Assembly (NCBI GenBank): GCA_022577435.1
Contig: JAKOON010000021.1
Span: 10,419,699-10,483,698 of the forward strand
DNA length: 64,000 bases
Source: Embiotoca jacksoni
Lineage: Eukaryota; Chordata; Actinopteri; Embiotocidae
Direction: 5' to 3'
Under the pieces are notes generated by a model. The model saw only the letters and a list, made by a program, of their open reading frames with translations, was not told where the DNA came from and did not search any database. Positions 1 through 11,700 of this stretch are shown piece after piece; within the stretch, counting starts at the first letter, position 1, and each line of letters begins with the position of its first letter. The translations under genes were made by a program, and so were the position numbers.

Positions 1-204
1 GGAGATCGTCCCTCTGGTCATGAGTGGAGGAGATCCAGCCTCTGTGGAGACGCTTCCTAACTGGGACCGAGTTCCCTGGTTGGAGGAACATCATGCCTGC
101 AACCTCAACCTGGAAGAGAGGCCGTCTCCACGCATGTTTGCGACGCACTTCCAACACAACATGATGCCAGCGTCCTTCTTTGAAGTAAAGCCGAAGGTAA
201 GTGC

Positions 205-251
<47 letters not shown>

Positions 252-3200
252 AGTCATTCAGTGTGGCAGTAAAAATGTTTTAACTCCTGTGATATGTTTG
301 AATAGAACAAACGGATTGGACGATGAGGTTAGTAAGGAACCCCAATACGATCCATTTTAAATAAATGTATGCAATATATACTGATCTTAATAACTGAAAC
401 AATAACTTGTGAAATGATTTACAAAATTATTCGGGGGCAACTAAACTCAATATTATCAAATGTTAGTTCATCATTCTTATTTATTGTTTAAAAGGGCGGC
501 ACGGTGGTGCAGTGGTTAGCACTGTCACCTCACAGCAAAAAAGGTTCAGGGTTCGAATCCGGTCCTGGGCCTTTCTGTGTGGAGTTTGCATGTTCTCCCT
601 GTGCTTGCGTGGGTTCTCTCTGGGTTCTCCGGCTTCCTCCCATCATCCAAAAACATGCACCTCAGGTCAGGTTACCTGGCGCCGCACTAGTGGCAGCCTG
701 CTGCAGCAGCTCCCCCCTGAGACTGCTGTAGTGAAGAAATTTTCCCTCGGGGATTAATAAAGTGTATAAAATCAAATCAAAATCAAATTTTACTAATAAC
801 AACAGACTTCTAACAGGGTTTTTTTGTTCATGATAGAATATTTTTCTTTCAAAATGCTCTTTTTCGAAAGTGTTCTTTTTCCAAATTTATTTTATTTTAA
901 ATCGCCTTTTATTTTACCTCCCATTTCATAATAAAACATGACATGACGGTCACCTTCTCACCTTTCAGATCACAGCTCCCCTGCTTCTCAAAAAGTTCAA
1001 AGACTATTTCTTTTTGTGCACGAACAGAATTCAGCACAGTAATATGCACACGGAGCAGTTGTGATTTCACCATGGACGTGAGCAGAAAGCATCACATTTT
1101 GTGTCAAACTCAGGAAATCACTAACGGAAACTCTTGAAATGCTTCAGAAAGCCTTCGGTCATGAAGCTGCAAGATGGACGTGCTGTTTTTAACTTCATTT
1201 GCTTTTCAACACTGATGTTTGGTTCGTTGTGTGCTCTCCGCTCAAGTTTCAGGTCCATGGTGAAATCTTGGATGTGCGCAGACAATGTGTGACAAAAACA
1301 CGTGTGACAAAAACACGTGTGACAAAAACACATGTAACGCTGACGTTGATGAAGTGACACAACTTCTAATACTTGTGAATGAAAGTGCTGCTCCAACAGT
1401 CTCAGAAGGGTTTGGTTGCTCCTCGTATCTGACTGACCGCTGGAAGTGTTGAATGAACCGATTGACAAAACTGTCTTTCTGATATGACTCATTTATTAAC
1501 ACAACCCTGTCTCCTAAAAAGTTGGGACGCCGTGTAAAATGTAAACAAAAACAGAATGCAGTGATTTGCAAATCACATAAACCCATATTTGATTTAAAAT
1601 ACACCAAAGGGGTCTATTTTACAAAAGAATTGCGCAGCATGAAATGAAAAATACGACAAAGGAGACAATGAACTGGTGAGAATGGGACAACATTTCACTT
1701 TCAAAACTCCACCCACTGCTCTTCTCAGTTCCCAAACAGTGTTGTAAAAAGATGCAAAACAATGGTAAATGTGCTCCTGTCCCAACTTTCTCAAGGCATG
1801 TTGCTGCCATCAAAATTAAAATTAGTATATATTTTACATAAAACTATAAAATGTCTAAGTTTCAACATTTGATATGTTGTCTTTGGTGTATTTGCAATCG
1901 AATATGGGTTTACAGGATTTGCAAATCATAACGTTGTGTTTTTATTTACATTTTACGCAGCGTCTCAACTTCTTTGGAAACGGGGTTGTAGTAAAGTGTA
2001 CATATGACGGAGGTACTCAGTCTTTAAGATGCATTACAATTGATTACAAAAGACATTACGTGCAAACATGTGGTTTGTATTGAGCATTTATCTGTGCTTT
2101 ATATACAATGTATGAAGAAATGGGTTAGATTTTGCAGTCTGAAGGAGAGAAAAATATCTTATGATTTAAAAAGAGCTCACAGGTTATTTATTAGAACAGA
2201 ATCACGGTTCATTTTATTTGTTTCACCTGTTGTTGGCATTTTATGAGAAAGCAAACTGGCTACTATAAAACAGGCCTGCATGGTTTATTCAGACAGAAAA
2301 ACATTAAAATGCTGTGCAGCGTTGAAAGCAAAGCAGGTTGAAATGTTTGTTTAATGACCGTAGAGGCTTTGAGTGGCCAAAGTTCAGTGTGTGATCGCTG
2401 GATGTTCTCTCGTCACTGCAGGTGATCTATGTCATGAGGAACCCCAAAGACGTTTTCACATCCTCCTTTCACTATCACAGCATAGCCTCCTTCCTGGTGC
2501 AGCCGGGCCCGCAGAGCGACTTCCTCCACAAGTTCCTCGATGGGAAAGGTTGTTCTCGTTGTTACACCTGCACATAAACTACAGTGGGTGACAGTGACCC
2601 TCAACTCAGCTGTATTTTCTACCCGGTGACGAGATAGAGGACGGGAGATGTTTAAAGACAAATGCAATGCAAAGAAAATGTGTTTGATTTCACAGGAATA
2701 TTTTCTTTTCCTTGTAGTTCTGTTTGGCACATGGTTCGATCATGTGAAGGGCTGGCTGAACGCTGAAGACAAAGAGCGCATAATGTACATATCCTACGAA
2801 GAGATGATAATGGTGAGACCTTTTCAGACATGAATAAACCGCCATACAGTGAGAATCACTGTAACAATGGCTTTCTCTGTTTCAGGACCTGAAGGACTCT
2901 GTCACCAGAATCGCTCAGTTCTTGGAGAAACCGCTGGACGCTGAAGTGATCGAGAAGATAGCCAACCGATGTGTGTTCAAGAACATGAAGAAGAACAACA
3001 AGTCCAACTATTCTCTAGTTCCTCGTGAATTCATGGACCAGACAAAGTCTGAATTCCTCAGGAAAGGTGAGTTGTAATAAATAAGATGTTTAGTATGAAC
3101 TTCACTCTGGCTGGATCTTTATAGAGCCAAACACACGACCTGTTTATACAGTTTACTGGGAATGATTCCCTGTAATGCTACTGGACTCGTATGTAAAACA

Positions 3201-3378
3201 AGCACACAGATCCACATACCTTTCCTTCAGTTATAATCTAATCCCTGTTTGTGTGCGTTGTGTTTCAGGGATTGCTGGAGACTGGAAAAATCTGCTAACG
3301 GTGGCGGAGACTGAGTACTTTGATGCAGTTTACAAAGACAAAATGAAAGATGTCAAATACAAATTTGTATGGGACTAA
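1..3378 (+). CDS. cytosolic sulfotransferase, SULT2-like, 5'-truncated by window edge
   Basis: The product should transfer sulfonate from PAPS to hydroxyl groups of small molecules such as steroids, in the cytosol. Visible coding exons are 1-196 (frame starts at base 2), 2422-2548, 2718-2812, 2886-3066 and 3269-3378 (stop TAA 3376-3378). All junctions are GT-AG and in phase, giving about 243 residues. The PAPS 3'-phosphate motif RNPKD is followed by FTSSFHYH. The C-terminal loop reads RKGIAGDWKN, and the dimerisation motif KxxxTVxxxE is present as KNLLTVAETE. FGTWFDHVKGW and NMKKNNKSNYSLVP match the SULT2 style better than SULT1 or SULT6. The usual family length is about 290-300 residues, so roughly 50 N-terminal residues with the PAPS P-loop lie before base 1. 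An AATAAA overlaps the region just after the stop, and another lies near 3905. The subfamily is inferred; the superfamily is certain. Confidence 0.93.
206..250. repeat. (GT)n microsatellite
   Basis: About 22 GT units start ten bases inside the sulfotransferase intron, next to the donor at 197. The open frames across it are simple-repeat artefacts. Confidence 0.98.
494..780 (+). repeat. tRNA-derived SINE-like fish repeat
   Basis: The element carries an RNA polymerase III A box (TGGTGCAGTGG, 505-515) and B box (GGTTCGAATCC, 550-560). The conserved body (TGTGTGGAGTTTGCATGTTCT) known from many teleost genomes follows. It lies in the sulfotransferase intron. A longer copy sits on the opposite strand at 37971-38325. 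Confidence 0.85.
1287..1331. repeat. 15-bp tandem repeat, three units
   Basis: Three near-identical units of GTGTGACAAAAACAC follow one another in the sulfotransferase intron. Confidence 0.9.
1501..1989. mobile_element. MITE-like DNA element with long terminal inverted repeats
   Basis: The left end starts ACAACCCTGTCTCC and continues AAGTTGGGACGCC. The right end is its inverted partner, finishing GGAAACGGGGTTGT. The inverted similarity continues inward for about 110 bp on each side (TTTGCAAATCA blocks near 1565 and 1918). No transposase frame is present, so it is non-autonomous. A clear target-site duplication was not seen, so the superfamily is left open. Confidence 0.8.
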
Positions 3379-4227
3379 AATAAACCTAACGAAAGTCATT
3401 CCACCACACCAGGATGCATAGAAACCTGTGAGGAAGAAGCTGGTGATTGTGGCTTACTTCAGGAGTTTGTGTCACAGAATTACAATATGTTCGCTGCGGC
3501 TTCTTGACTTTGGTGTGTTTAGTGTAGAAATGCAGATTTGACCTTTGGAGCTATAAATTTGATGCAGAGAGGAAACAGAGCACTTAATGTGTTGGGGAGT
3601 CTGACAGTCGTGTGAATTATGTTCTTTAATTGAGTAGAAGATATCCTACATGTTACCAAAGTGAATGTTTTTGAATTGAGGTAGTGAATTCATAAAAATA
3701 TAATGTGGCGATGCAACAGTTTATCCTTCCAGTCCACCTTTCTTTCCTCTGTGCTTGTTCACTGTGTTCTGTGGTCAGGGATGGATACCGACTCTTAGTT
3801 TGGACCACATGGTATTTCTTCTTCCTTTTGATTCGTTTTATATTTTTAAAGGGGGAATGAAATAAAAGAAATGTTTTATTACTATTGCATGGAATTCTAT
3901 ATTCAATAAACAAATAGATCAATACCTCCCTATGCTTGTTGTGCTTATTAGTGCTAGGTTACTATGATAACGTACAATGTTTTGACAGCTTAATATAAAT
4001 ACTAGTAACTATGTTTCCTGTTACTGGTGTGGAAACATGCACGGCGATTTGTCCTAATAATGACGATCGGAGTTTAAACAGCATGACGTGTATATTGAGT
4101 TAGAAGCAGAGATTGAAATGGTTATATTTTTTATTAGTATAAGCTGTATCTTACAATTACTTACATCAGGCTTTAAAAGAATGGATTTTTTTTATTATTA
4201 TTATTTACACCATACAACTGTTTAATG

Positions 4228-4450
4228 TACACTCCAAAAATAAATGCAGCACTTTTCTTTTCTTTTCTGTTTTTCATGAGTTGAAGTAAAAGATGGAAGA
4301 CTCCTTTTGTGCAAACAAAAGGTTTATTTCTTTCAAAATTTTTCACAAATTTCTGTTCACTTTTGCCAAAATAATCCATCCACCTGACAGGTGTGGCATC
4401 AAGATGCTGATTAAACAGCATCATCATTGTACAGGTGCTACAATAAAGTA
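4228..4450. mobile_element. Tc1/mariner-like terminal relic
   Basis: It contains the fish Tc1-type block CCACCTGACAGGTGTGGCAT followed by CAAGATGCTGATTAAACAGC and ends near a CTACAATAAAG stretch. No transposase is left. The assignment rests on remembered consensus of Tc1 ends in teleosts. Confidence 0.55.
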
Positions 4451-4464
4451 ACATGCTGCTTACC

Positions 4465-5135
4465 AGCGGTAAAGAGAACATTTACTTCATTACTGTACTT
4501 AAGTGCAACATGGAGGTATACTTGTACTTTACTTGGGTATTTCCATTTGATGCGACTTTATATTTCCACTCCACATTTCACATGGACATATTTTACTTTC
4601 TACTCCATTAGATTTATCTGACAGCATTACTTATAATTATTTACATCAATATTTATACCTATATGACCTGTTGTTACATGTACATTAACATACATGGATT
4701 AGACGCTTCAGCAGTATCGTGTTGAAATTAGCTCCACCACGGCAACATTGAAAAGCTGCTCACATTTACATGTCAATTAAATCATATACAGTAATTTTTT
4801 CCAAATAAATATAACAGTCTAAAATGGCCATTTTTGCATAATGAGTATATTTACTTCCCATGCACTTTAAGTGCATTTTGCTGACAGTGCTTATTTTCTT
4901 CTAATGGTAATGGAGTGTTTTTCATTGGGGCACTGCTACTTTTACTTCAGTAAGGGTCTGAGTAATCTATCTGCTCCTGTTTACACACGGCTTCAGTATT
5001 AATAATCGAATGATGTCATATATATTTATTAATATGTCAACTTGCTCCTAAAACTTATGCACTTTACTTAAGTAGGATTTTTCATGCAGGGCTTTTACTT
5101 GTAATGGAGTATTTGAACTTGTAATGACTGTATTG
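4465..5135. repeat. dispersed fish repeat (ACTTAAGTA-rich, non-coding)
   Basis: Blocks such as CTTGTACTTTACTTGGGTAT, ACTCCATTAGATTTATCTGA and AGGGCTTTTACTTGTAATGG are typical of a common non-autonomous teleost DNA element. Its coding capacity is lost. The family name was not determined. Confidence 0.55.
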
Positions 5136-5533
5136 GTACTTTTAAAGATAGAAGATCTCAAAGAAAAGGATCTGAGTGTTTCTTTTGGCACCGTGAGGCA
5201 CAAAAATGTTAAGGAATATTTTGGTTTGTTTTATTCATCAGCAAACATATTTATTTTACTGTCTCCTTGCTAATGTCTATGTGTGCTGTTGAAACTAAAA
5301 CCATTATTGAAACAAATTTTGTAATAATAAATCCAAAAACACAACATTTCTATTCTAAAAACATCAACTTCAAGCTTTGTCTATCTTTATAGACATTTGC
5401 TTTTTCATCCAACCAGTGTTAAGCAGCTGTCTGGCAGAAGAAGGAAGAGAGATGTTTTCGAGTGCCCTCAGGAAGTACAGAATCATTCAGACTGAGTTGG
5501 TTCCAGTTGTGTTGTTTGTCTCTGCTCATTAAC

Positions 5534-8500
5534 ATGGCTGCTCATCTCAGCGTTGTTCTCATCTTCACTGGACTCACAGGTCAGTCACAGTGCTCATTTC
5601 ATGGTTGTGTGTGTTTGTGTTTGCTCGTGTGTGTGAAAAGATGACTTAAAGATGATGTGCTTAAATGATAACCGATAATATTCACAGTTCAATGGTTCCT
5701 GTTGCAGGAGTCCACGGCATAACTTCAGTCAGTGAGGTGTCGGTGAGGCCTGGAGGCTCCATCACGGTCCCGTGTCTCTACGACTCACAGTTCACACAAC
5801 ACGTCAAATACTTGTGTAAAGGATACGAGTGGCTGCTCTGCACGTATACAGTTGTAACCAATCAATCAAGACAAAGGTCAGGAAAGTTTTCAATCAGTGA
5901 TGACAAGTACCAAAGAGTCTTCACCGTGACTATCGATGGTCTGACAAAGGAGGACGCTCATTACTGGTGTGTGGTGGAGAGAGATATGACGCCTGATGTT
6001 AAGACGTATTTCCATCTGTCATTTCCCACCGGTAAGAACCTTAAAGCACCTTTGGGCTCATTTCAAATCCTATAAAAGTTTAACAATGTGTAAAGGAGGG
6101 TCTGGATATTTTGAAATTCACTACTAAGTGCTGTTTGTTTTCCCTGAAGGTTCACCCGAGCTCTACGTGGATCACCAGGAGATGATGGCATTTACTGGAG
6201 ATGATGCAACCATCAACTGTCGCTCCAGTAACTCTGGAAGAAGCAAGTGGTGCAGGCTGGGAGGGTCCTGTGTGACGAAGCCACATGGATCAATAGATGG
6301 AACAAGAGTGAGCATTACTGAAGAAGTCACCAATGTCTTCACTGTGACTATGAGAAGAGTGAAGAAAGAGAGCAGCGGCTGGTATTTCTGTGCCAGGGGA
6401 GAGCTACAGATGCCGGTGCACATAACTGTTGAACAGAGACCTCGCACTAGTGAGTACCACATTACTTACCACTGTAGAACAGAAAGATAAATATCATCAA
6501 ATTAAATCAGTTGAATAGAAAATATTAGACATGTGCAGAGTCTGGAAAGGTTTGCATCACATATTGAGGTGACATTAGTGTTCAAATATTGTGTTGTTCC
6601 TGCTTGCAGCAACCAGACAGTTTATCACCTTTTCACACACTTCTGCACCACCGAAACTCAACTCTGCCCCTGCAAATGAATCAGCAACACCTGAACAGAG
6701 TCGGCACCACAGGTTAGCACAATTTGCTTTTATCTGCTGTATTTACAGTAATACTTGAGAAGGAATCTATAAATCTGTTTATTTTTCGACATTATTTGAG
6801 TCCTGTGAGAACCCATAAAATAACTACAATTAGTTTGTAATTATTAAAGGTCTATATCACACTTTTGTGATACCAGCAAATATTTGGCATCAAAAATATT
6901 CATTCCACCACAATGTGGATTTGTGAAAAAAAAAATGTATTCCATTATTATTATTATCTACTGTCACTTAAGAGTCCATATGAGAAAATGTCCAAAGACA
7001 CATTGGTAAATGTATGCTGTGAACATCAGCAATTTCTCAGAATCTTTTATTCACTTCTGAATGAAATACTTAATTCTTGCTGAAAGCGACAGATACTTTC
7101 TTTTTTCACTTCAAGCAAATATGAACATATTCTAAAGTTCACAGAAATATTTTAGAGATTTAATATTTCACCCAAATTGTTACACTGATATCATCACATG
7201 TAATGAAACATTTTGGATTCAATTGGAAACCAAAAGCATCTTCACTGGTGGTCTGGACATAGAAGGCTGTTGGTATATGAAGTTGATTCATTGTATTATT
7301 CCAACAAAATTAATATTGTGTGTAAAAAAAAAAAAAAAAAAAAGTCTACCCAAACTGGACTTTGCATCAACTGCTACATTTATTTCTGTTTGTGTTTTAA
7401 ACACTTCTGTTGTAGTGCTTCTATTTACCTCCTGAGCTTCATCAGCGTTTTGAGTTTGTTGATCATCACGGTGTCCTCGTTCATCTGGTTTATGTTGAAA
7501 AGATGCAGTAAGTCTGTTCTGAGCTCTTATACATTCAGTTCATGTAATTTTGAAATGTAGACTTTGTTGTTACATCATTTTCACCGTTTTTACTTTTTCA
7601 CTTTCAGAGCAGACCAAAGACCCATCAGCTGCAGCAACAGTAAGAAGTTTTTATATCTTTACAAAAAAATACTATAAAGAAGGGATGAATTGTCAGAAGA
7701 GATTCTATGATGTTCATTTGGGTTTTGGACAATTATTAAAAGGTAAATAGAAGCCCATGTATTTCTTGCAGGTTATTAAGTTATGTAATTTGATCTAAGG
7801 ATCTGTGATCTCAATGTCAAGGATGCATCTTTGGTCCTTCAGACGTTACAGGCAAGACTACTTCAGCATTTGAAGAACGTGTAATAGAACAGGTTAGCAA
7901 AGGTTTTTGTATATGACAGTATATAAAGATGTGCTTGCATCCGTTTGTTTAAATAAAATAAAATAAAATAAGGTAACTCCTTCAGGTATTTAATTTAATG
8001 AATGTAAAATTTTGCTAAAGTATGAGCAAATCCATGACACATTGTTTTATTGTTTTATTCAACTGCAATTCCCCTAACAATTTTATTTCACTATTTAAAA
8101 TATTAAACAATGGAAAGTCGACTATTTCAACAAACATACTTCTACTGTTGTTGCATGTGAAATTTGCATCGTGCATTTTCCTAATGCGTGAAGCAAAATG
8201 AAATGTTTTTATTGTGAAACCCTTGATTTTCAGTTCTCTGCCCTTCGATCTGCTCCACCATCACAGAATGAAGACAGAGTCATGTACACTGCTGTAAACT
8301 ACAGGAGGGGAGCTCGTGGAAAGGTAACTGTAACTGCAGTGATGTCAAGATAAAACTAGTGCAACATATTTAAGATTACACTGTACTGTCTGTCTGCAGA
8401 GGAATACTGAGCAGGTGGATAGCTCCTGTTTAAACCATATGAAAACATTATTTATGCTATATTATTTTTGTGGAGTTTTGTTATAATGAGAATAAAAGTG

Positions 8501-8742
8501 TTAATCTACAAGGTCTGTCATCTTCTGTCAGTTATAAATATAGCAGGTTTTAGTGAATCCTTCCTTTGGATATAATGTTCTCAACACTAAAAGACACAGA
8601 TTCACTGCAATTAATTTACTGAATTCTCTGTTTCATACTTTTGGTCTTCTGTCTCTCTTGAATTACCCAGAGGTCCCATGCTGAGAGCGATGTGGGTGTC
8701 ATATATAGTTCTGTTGTTACCATAAAACAACAAACTGTGTAA
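5534..8742 (+). CDS. CD300/pIgR-like (CMRF35-like) inhibitory Ig receptor with two ITIMs
   Basis: This is a type I membrane receptor of leukocyte type, with exons 5534-5579, 5708-6031, 6150-6449, 6610-6712, 7416-7507, 7608-7639, 8234-8323 and 8671-8742 (352 residues). The first exon encodes the signal peptide MAAHLSVVLIFTGLTG. Two V-type Ig domains follow. Domain 1 has VPCLYD, KYLCKG with an extra nearby Cys pair, and DAHYWC. Domain 2 has INCRSS, KWCRLGGSC and SSGWYFC. The extra Cys pair is the CD300/pIgR hallmark. A short stalk precedes a membrane helix (LLSFISVLSLLIITVSSFIW) and a basic anchor. The tail carries VMYTAV and VIYSSV, both fitting the ITIM pattern [VIL]xYxx[VL], so recruitment of SHP phosphatases is expected. 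A polyadenylation signal AATAAA lies at 8882. An exon-like piece at 7843-7892 breaks the frame and was left out. The ligand is unknown. Confidence 0.85.
7843..7892 (+). other. candidate alternative (frame-shifting) tail exon of the Ig receptor
   Basis: The piece is flanked by CTTCAG and by a GTTAGC donor, so it looks spliceable. In the frame delivered by the preceding exon it reads 13 codons and then TAA, which would remove both ITIMs. Another frame reads DVTGKTTSAFEERVIEQ without a stop. That resembles a real tail peptide whose phase no longer fits. Confidence 0.4.
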
Positions 8743-11700
8743 AAGTGAAACTACCTGAGATCATCCTCATCCTGTTTTTCACCAAATTAAGTTTAGTAGA
8801 TTTTTGTATTGAATTTGGATCATTTTAATTTTGGCTCTTCCTTTCTTTAATTTGTGCTTCTGTTCTCCAACAGGTTGAAGCAATAAATGTGTGTAAATGT
8901 CATGGATCTTTCTTTGCATTTGTTTTGTTTTTGTTTTTTTTCTTAAATCTGCTGTTTTTTTTTCATTTTTCATTTTGAGGTTTTACACCTTCTCACTCGT
9001 GCTGCATAGTTTCATAGCAGAAGGTGTAAATGTGAGAGCAGCAGCACCAGAAGCATCCGCTCTGGTTCCCTGTCTGTATCTACACAGGATGCAGTCAGGC
9101 TCAGTGCTGAGCTTTGAGGCTAAATCTATTTAGAGTCATTACTGCACCTGAGTCAACAGCTGCATCAATAAAAAATAGAAATGGATATCTTGGTCAGACT
9201 CGTGTATGTTTAAAAAGAAATAGTGATCTGCTCGATGGACATCAAGAAAAAAGTAAGAAGTTTAAAGTCTTTTACCTTGTATTACTGTACATGCAGAACC
9301 CGGTGGACGCCACAGGTAAGGCGTTGACGTTACTGCGTGCTGTGGAGGGCTAACACACGGCGTGATGCACCACTCAGACACCAGACTGAAGACCACCTGC
9401 CGGGTCGTCCCGCTGAGATTATCTGGTGATCTAAATCCCAAAACACCCTGCGACTCTGAGTCCGTCGTTGATGACGTGTCCAAGTCGCACCACCGGCGGT
9501 GTCAAGAAACCCTTGTTAATATTGGCAACGGGGGCAAACAGTGAGCCCTATTCAGCGTCTTTTCACCCACCGTTCCTCGCACTTATACGAGTTCCTTCGT
9601 GTTTGGTACTTCAACAAAGATGATGGGAAATAAAAAGTGATTTACCCTTTTCTTAAAAGACTGAAGAAGTACTGTTCAGAGAGAGGGAACCTTCAGGCCA
9701 CCCACATGATGACTTGAAGTACATAACACAAGAATGTGAAAATACAAATACAGTTTCTTATTTCATCATTCAGAACTGCATCTGTTTCAAACCGTTTAAA
9801 AGTCAATAAAAAAGTGATGTGGATGGGATTACATTCATAATAATAATAATCATAAATCACAAATAATTCATATCTCCCTGTGGTTCCATACAGCAACGAG
9901 CCAGATTCGTTGCAACACTTTCTTTCTTGGAAATGTTTTCTGGGTTTTTTTGTCCTCATTGTCATTGTTTATTCTTCTGAAGCAAAAAAAAAAAAAAAAA
10001 AGCTTTTTAACTTATTTACATCTTGAATACATCAACCTCTTTAGCACATACTTCTTTCATTTATTGCTCATATGAAAAATACTCAAGGCAGCTGGTTAAA
10101 CAGAATGAGGACTGGATACATAATCAATCTGTACCACTGCTGCGAGGGACATATTCTATTCAAGGTTTATTAGTTATGTAATTGTTGCTTTGTGTCAGTC
10201 CATGACCTCACTGCCAAGCTGTGATAGGACACTTTTTTTCAATTTGGCACTGATGCTGTCTCAAATTTAAAAAGCTAAGCTCCTCTATCTTCTCGATACG
10301 ATGCTGCTCTCTGCTGGACTACACTGAAATAAAACACACTTCCTCACTTTGTTTTCTGTTTTCATGTGATTTTAATGTGTCATGGAAGATTCATGTCACA
10401 ATGAAAGAAAAAAAATCTGCCCTAACAGTCTTTTAAACATGTTTTTTTCATTTTATTGTGACACAGTAAATGCATGAGGCAAAGAGAAATATTTATAGGA
10501 ATGTGAACTGTATTCAACTGTATGTCTTTGATTTAGTATTTTAAAGCTTCCATGATATTTACATGTAGCTGTTAAGCACTAAAACAAAGTTGACACTGCT
10601 CTGACACGTATCCACAATAATGAACTTTGAAGAAACCTCCACATTTACATCTGGTAATATCAAAATGTTTCACAACCAAAGAAAATCTATTGTTGTATTC
10701 TGTATGATTTGAAATGAGAGAAAATGTTGAAAATGATGTGAGGCCTCAGAAACGGTCCAAAAATATTTAATAATAAAAAATTTAAAAAAATCATTTTCAA
10801 AGGTGCTGAACACAAAACATGTAACTGTAAAAAAAATAAAATAATGAAAATAAAAGATGTTCTCAACTAGAAGCTTCCAATATAAAGTTTTTTAATAATA
10901 ACTGCTGATAAGGACAGGTGCAACAGGTACCATGTCTTACCTCCAGGTCATTAGTTCTTTATCACCAACAACACATTGTAAAAACTTAAATGTTAATACC
11001 ATTTAAATAATAAAAAAATAAAAACAATAAATGGTGTAAAATTGGTTTGGGTTTAACAGAAGTAGAACGAGGATTACAAAAAAAGAAAAGGAGAACATCA
11101 AATCGACGGTCCTTATATTAAAACCCTTTGGTTCATGACGCTTGTGGAAACAGAAGTGCTGGTAAAATAGAAATATAGCGATAAAGAAATTAACTTAAAA
11201 TGGAAATATGTCTCTCAAATATTTAGTTTTTTTCTCTTAGACAGACCATTAGTTCAAAAAGCTTCTATACGTGTTTGTTTTTGAATGAGCTGCGGAGATA
11301 AAGTGCAGAGTACCCACCATGTCAGGATGACCTGGATCAATCCCGATCAGCATCGATCACCCTTTACAAACCAAGCTGCGTTCACGTTACCAAGGACAAA
11401 CCCGTCTTGTGTACCTACAGTTGAAACGTTTCTGAAACCTGTAAACATTTTAATTGTCCATTTATGTGCAGCTATTGTGAAGTTGAAAAATGAAAAAAAA
11501 AAAAAGCTGAACAAAAAAAATAAATACACATATTTATGTTTAGATTAGTGAATGAATCTAACGAGACATTTATTTATTTTTTTACATCTCTCCCGAGCAG
11601 GATATTCAAATTTACTATTTATATCGTGTAACTTGAAAGCAGCATAACGCTAGCTTGGTAGCAGGCGCAAATGTCAACATCTTGGTTTTGCTTCCTTAAT

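Larger units (their letters stand above)
3379..5533. other. intergenic, mostly decayed transposon DNA
   Basis: The stretch holds the 3' UTR of the sulfotransferase gene, a Tc1-like relic and a block of a dispersed fish repeat, then the promoter of the Ig-receptor gene. No further gene was recognised. Confidence 0.6.

Noticed and set aside
505..560. Possible tRNA gene from A and B boxes
   Set aside because: There is no acceptor-stem pairing, and the boxes belong to a SINE that recurs at 38 kb.
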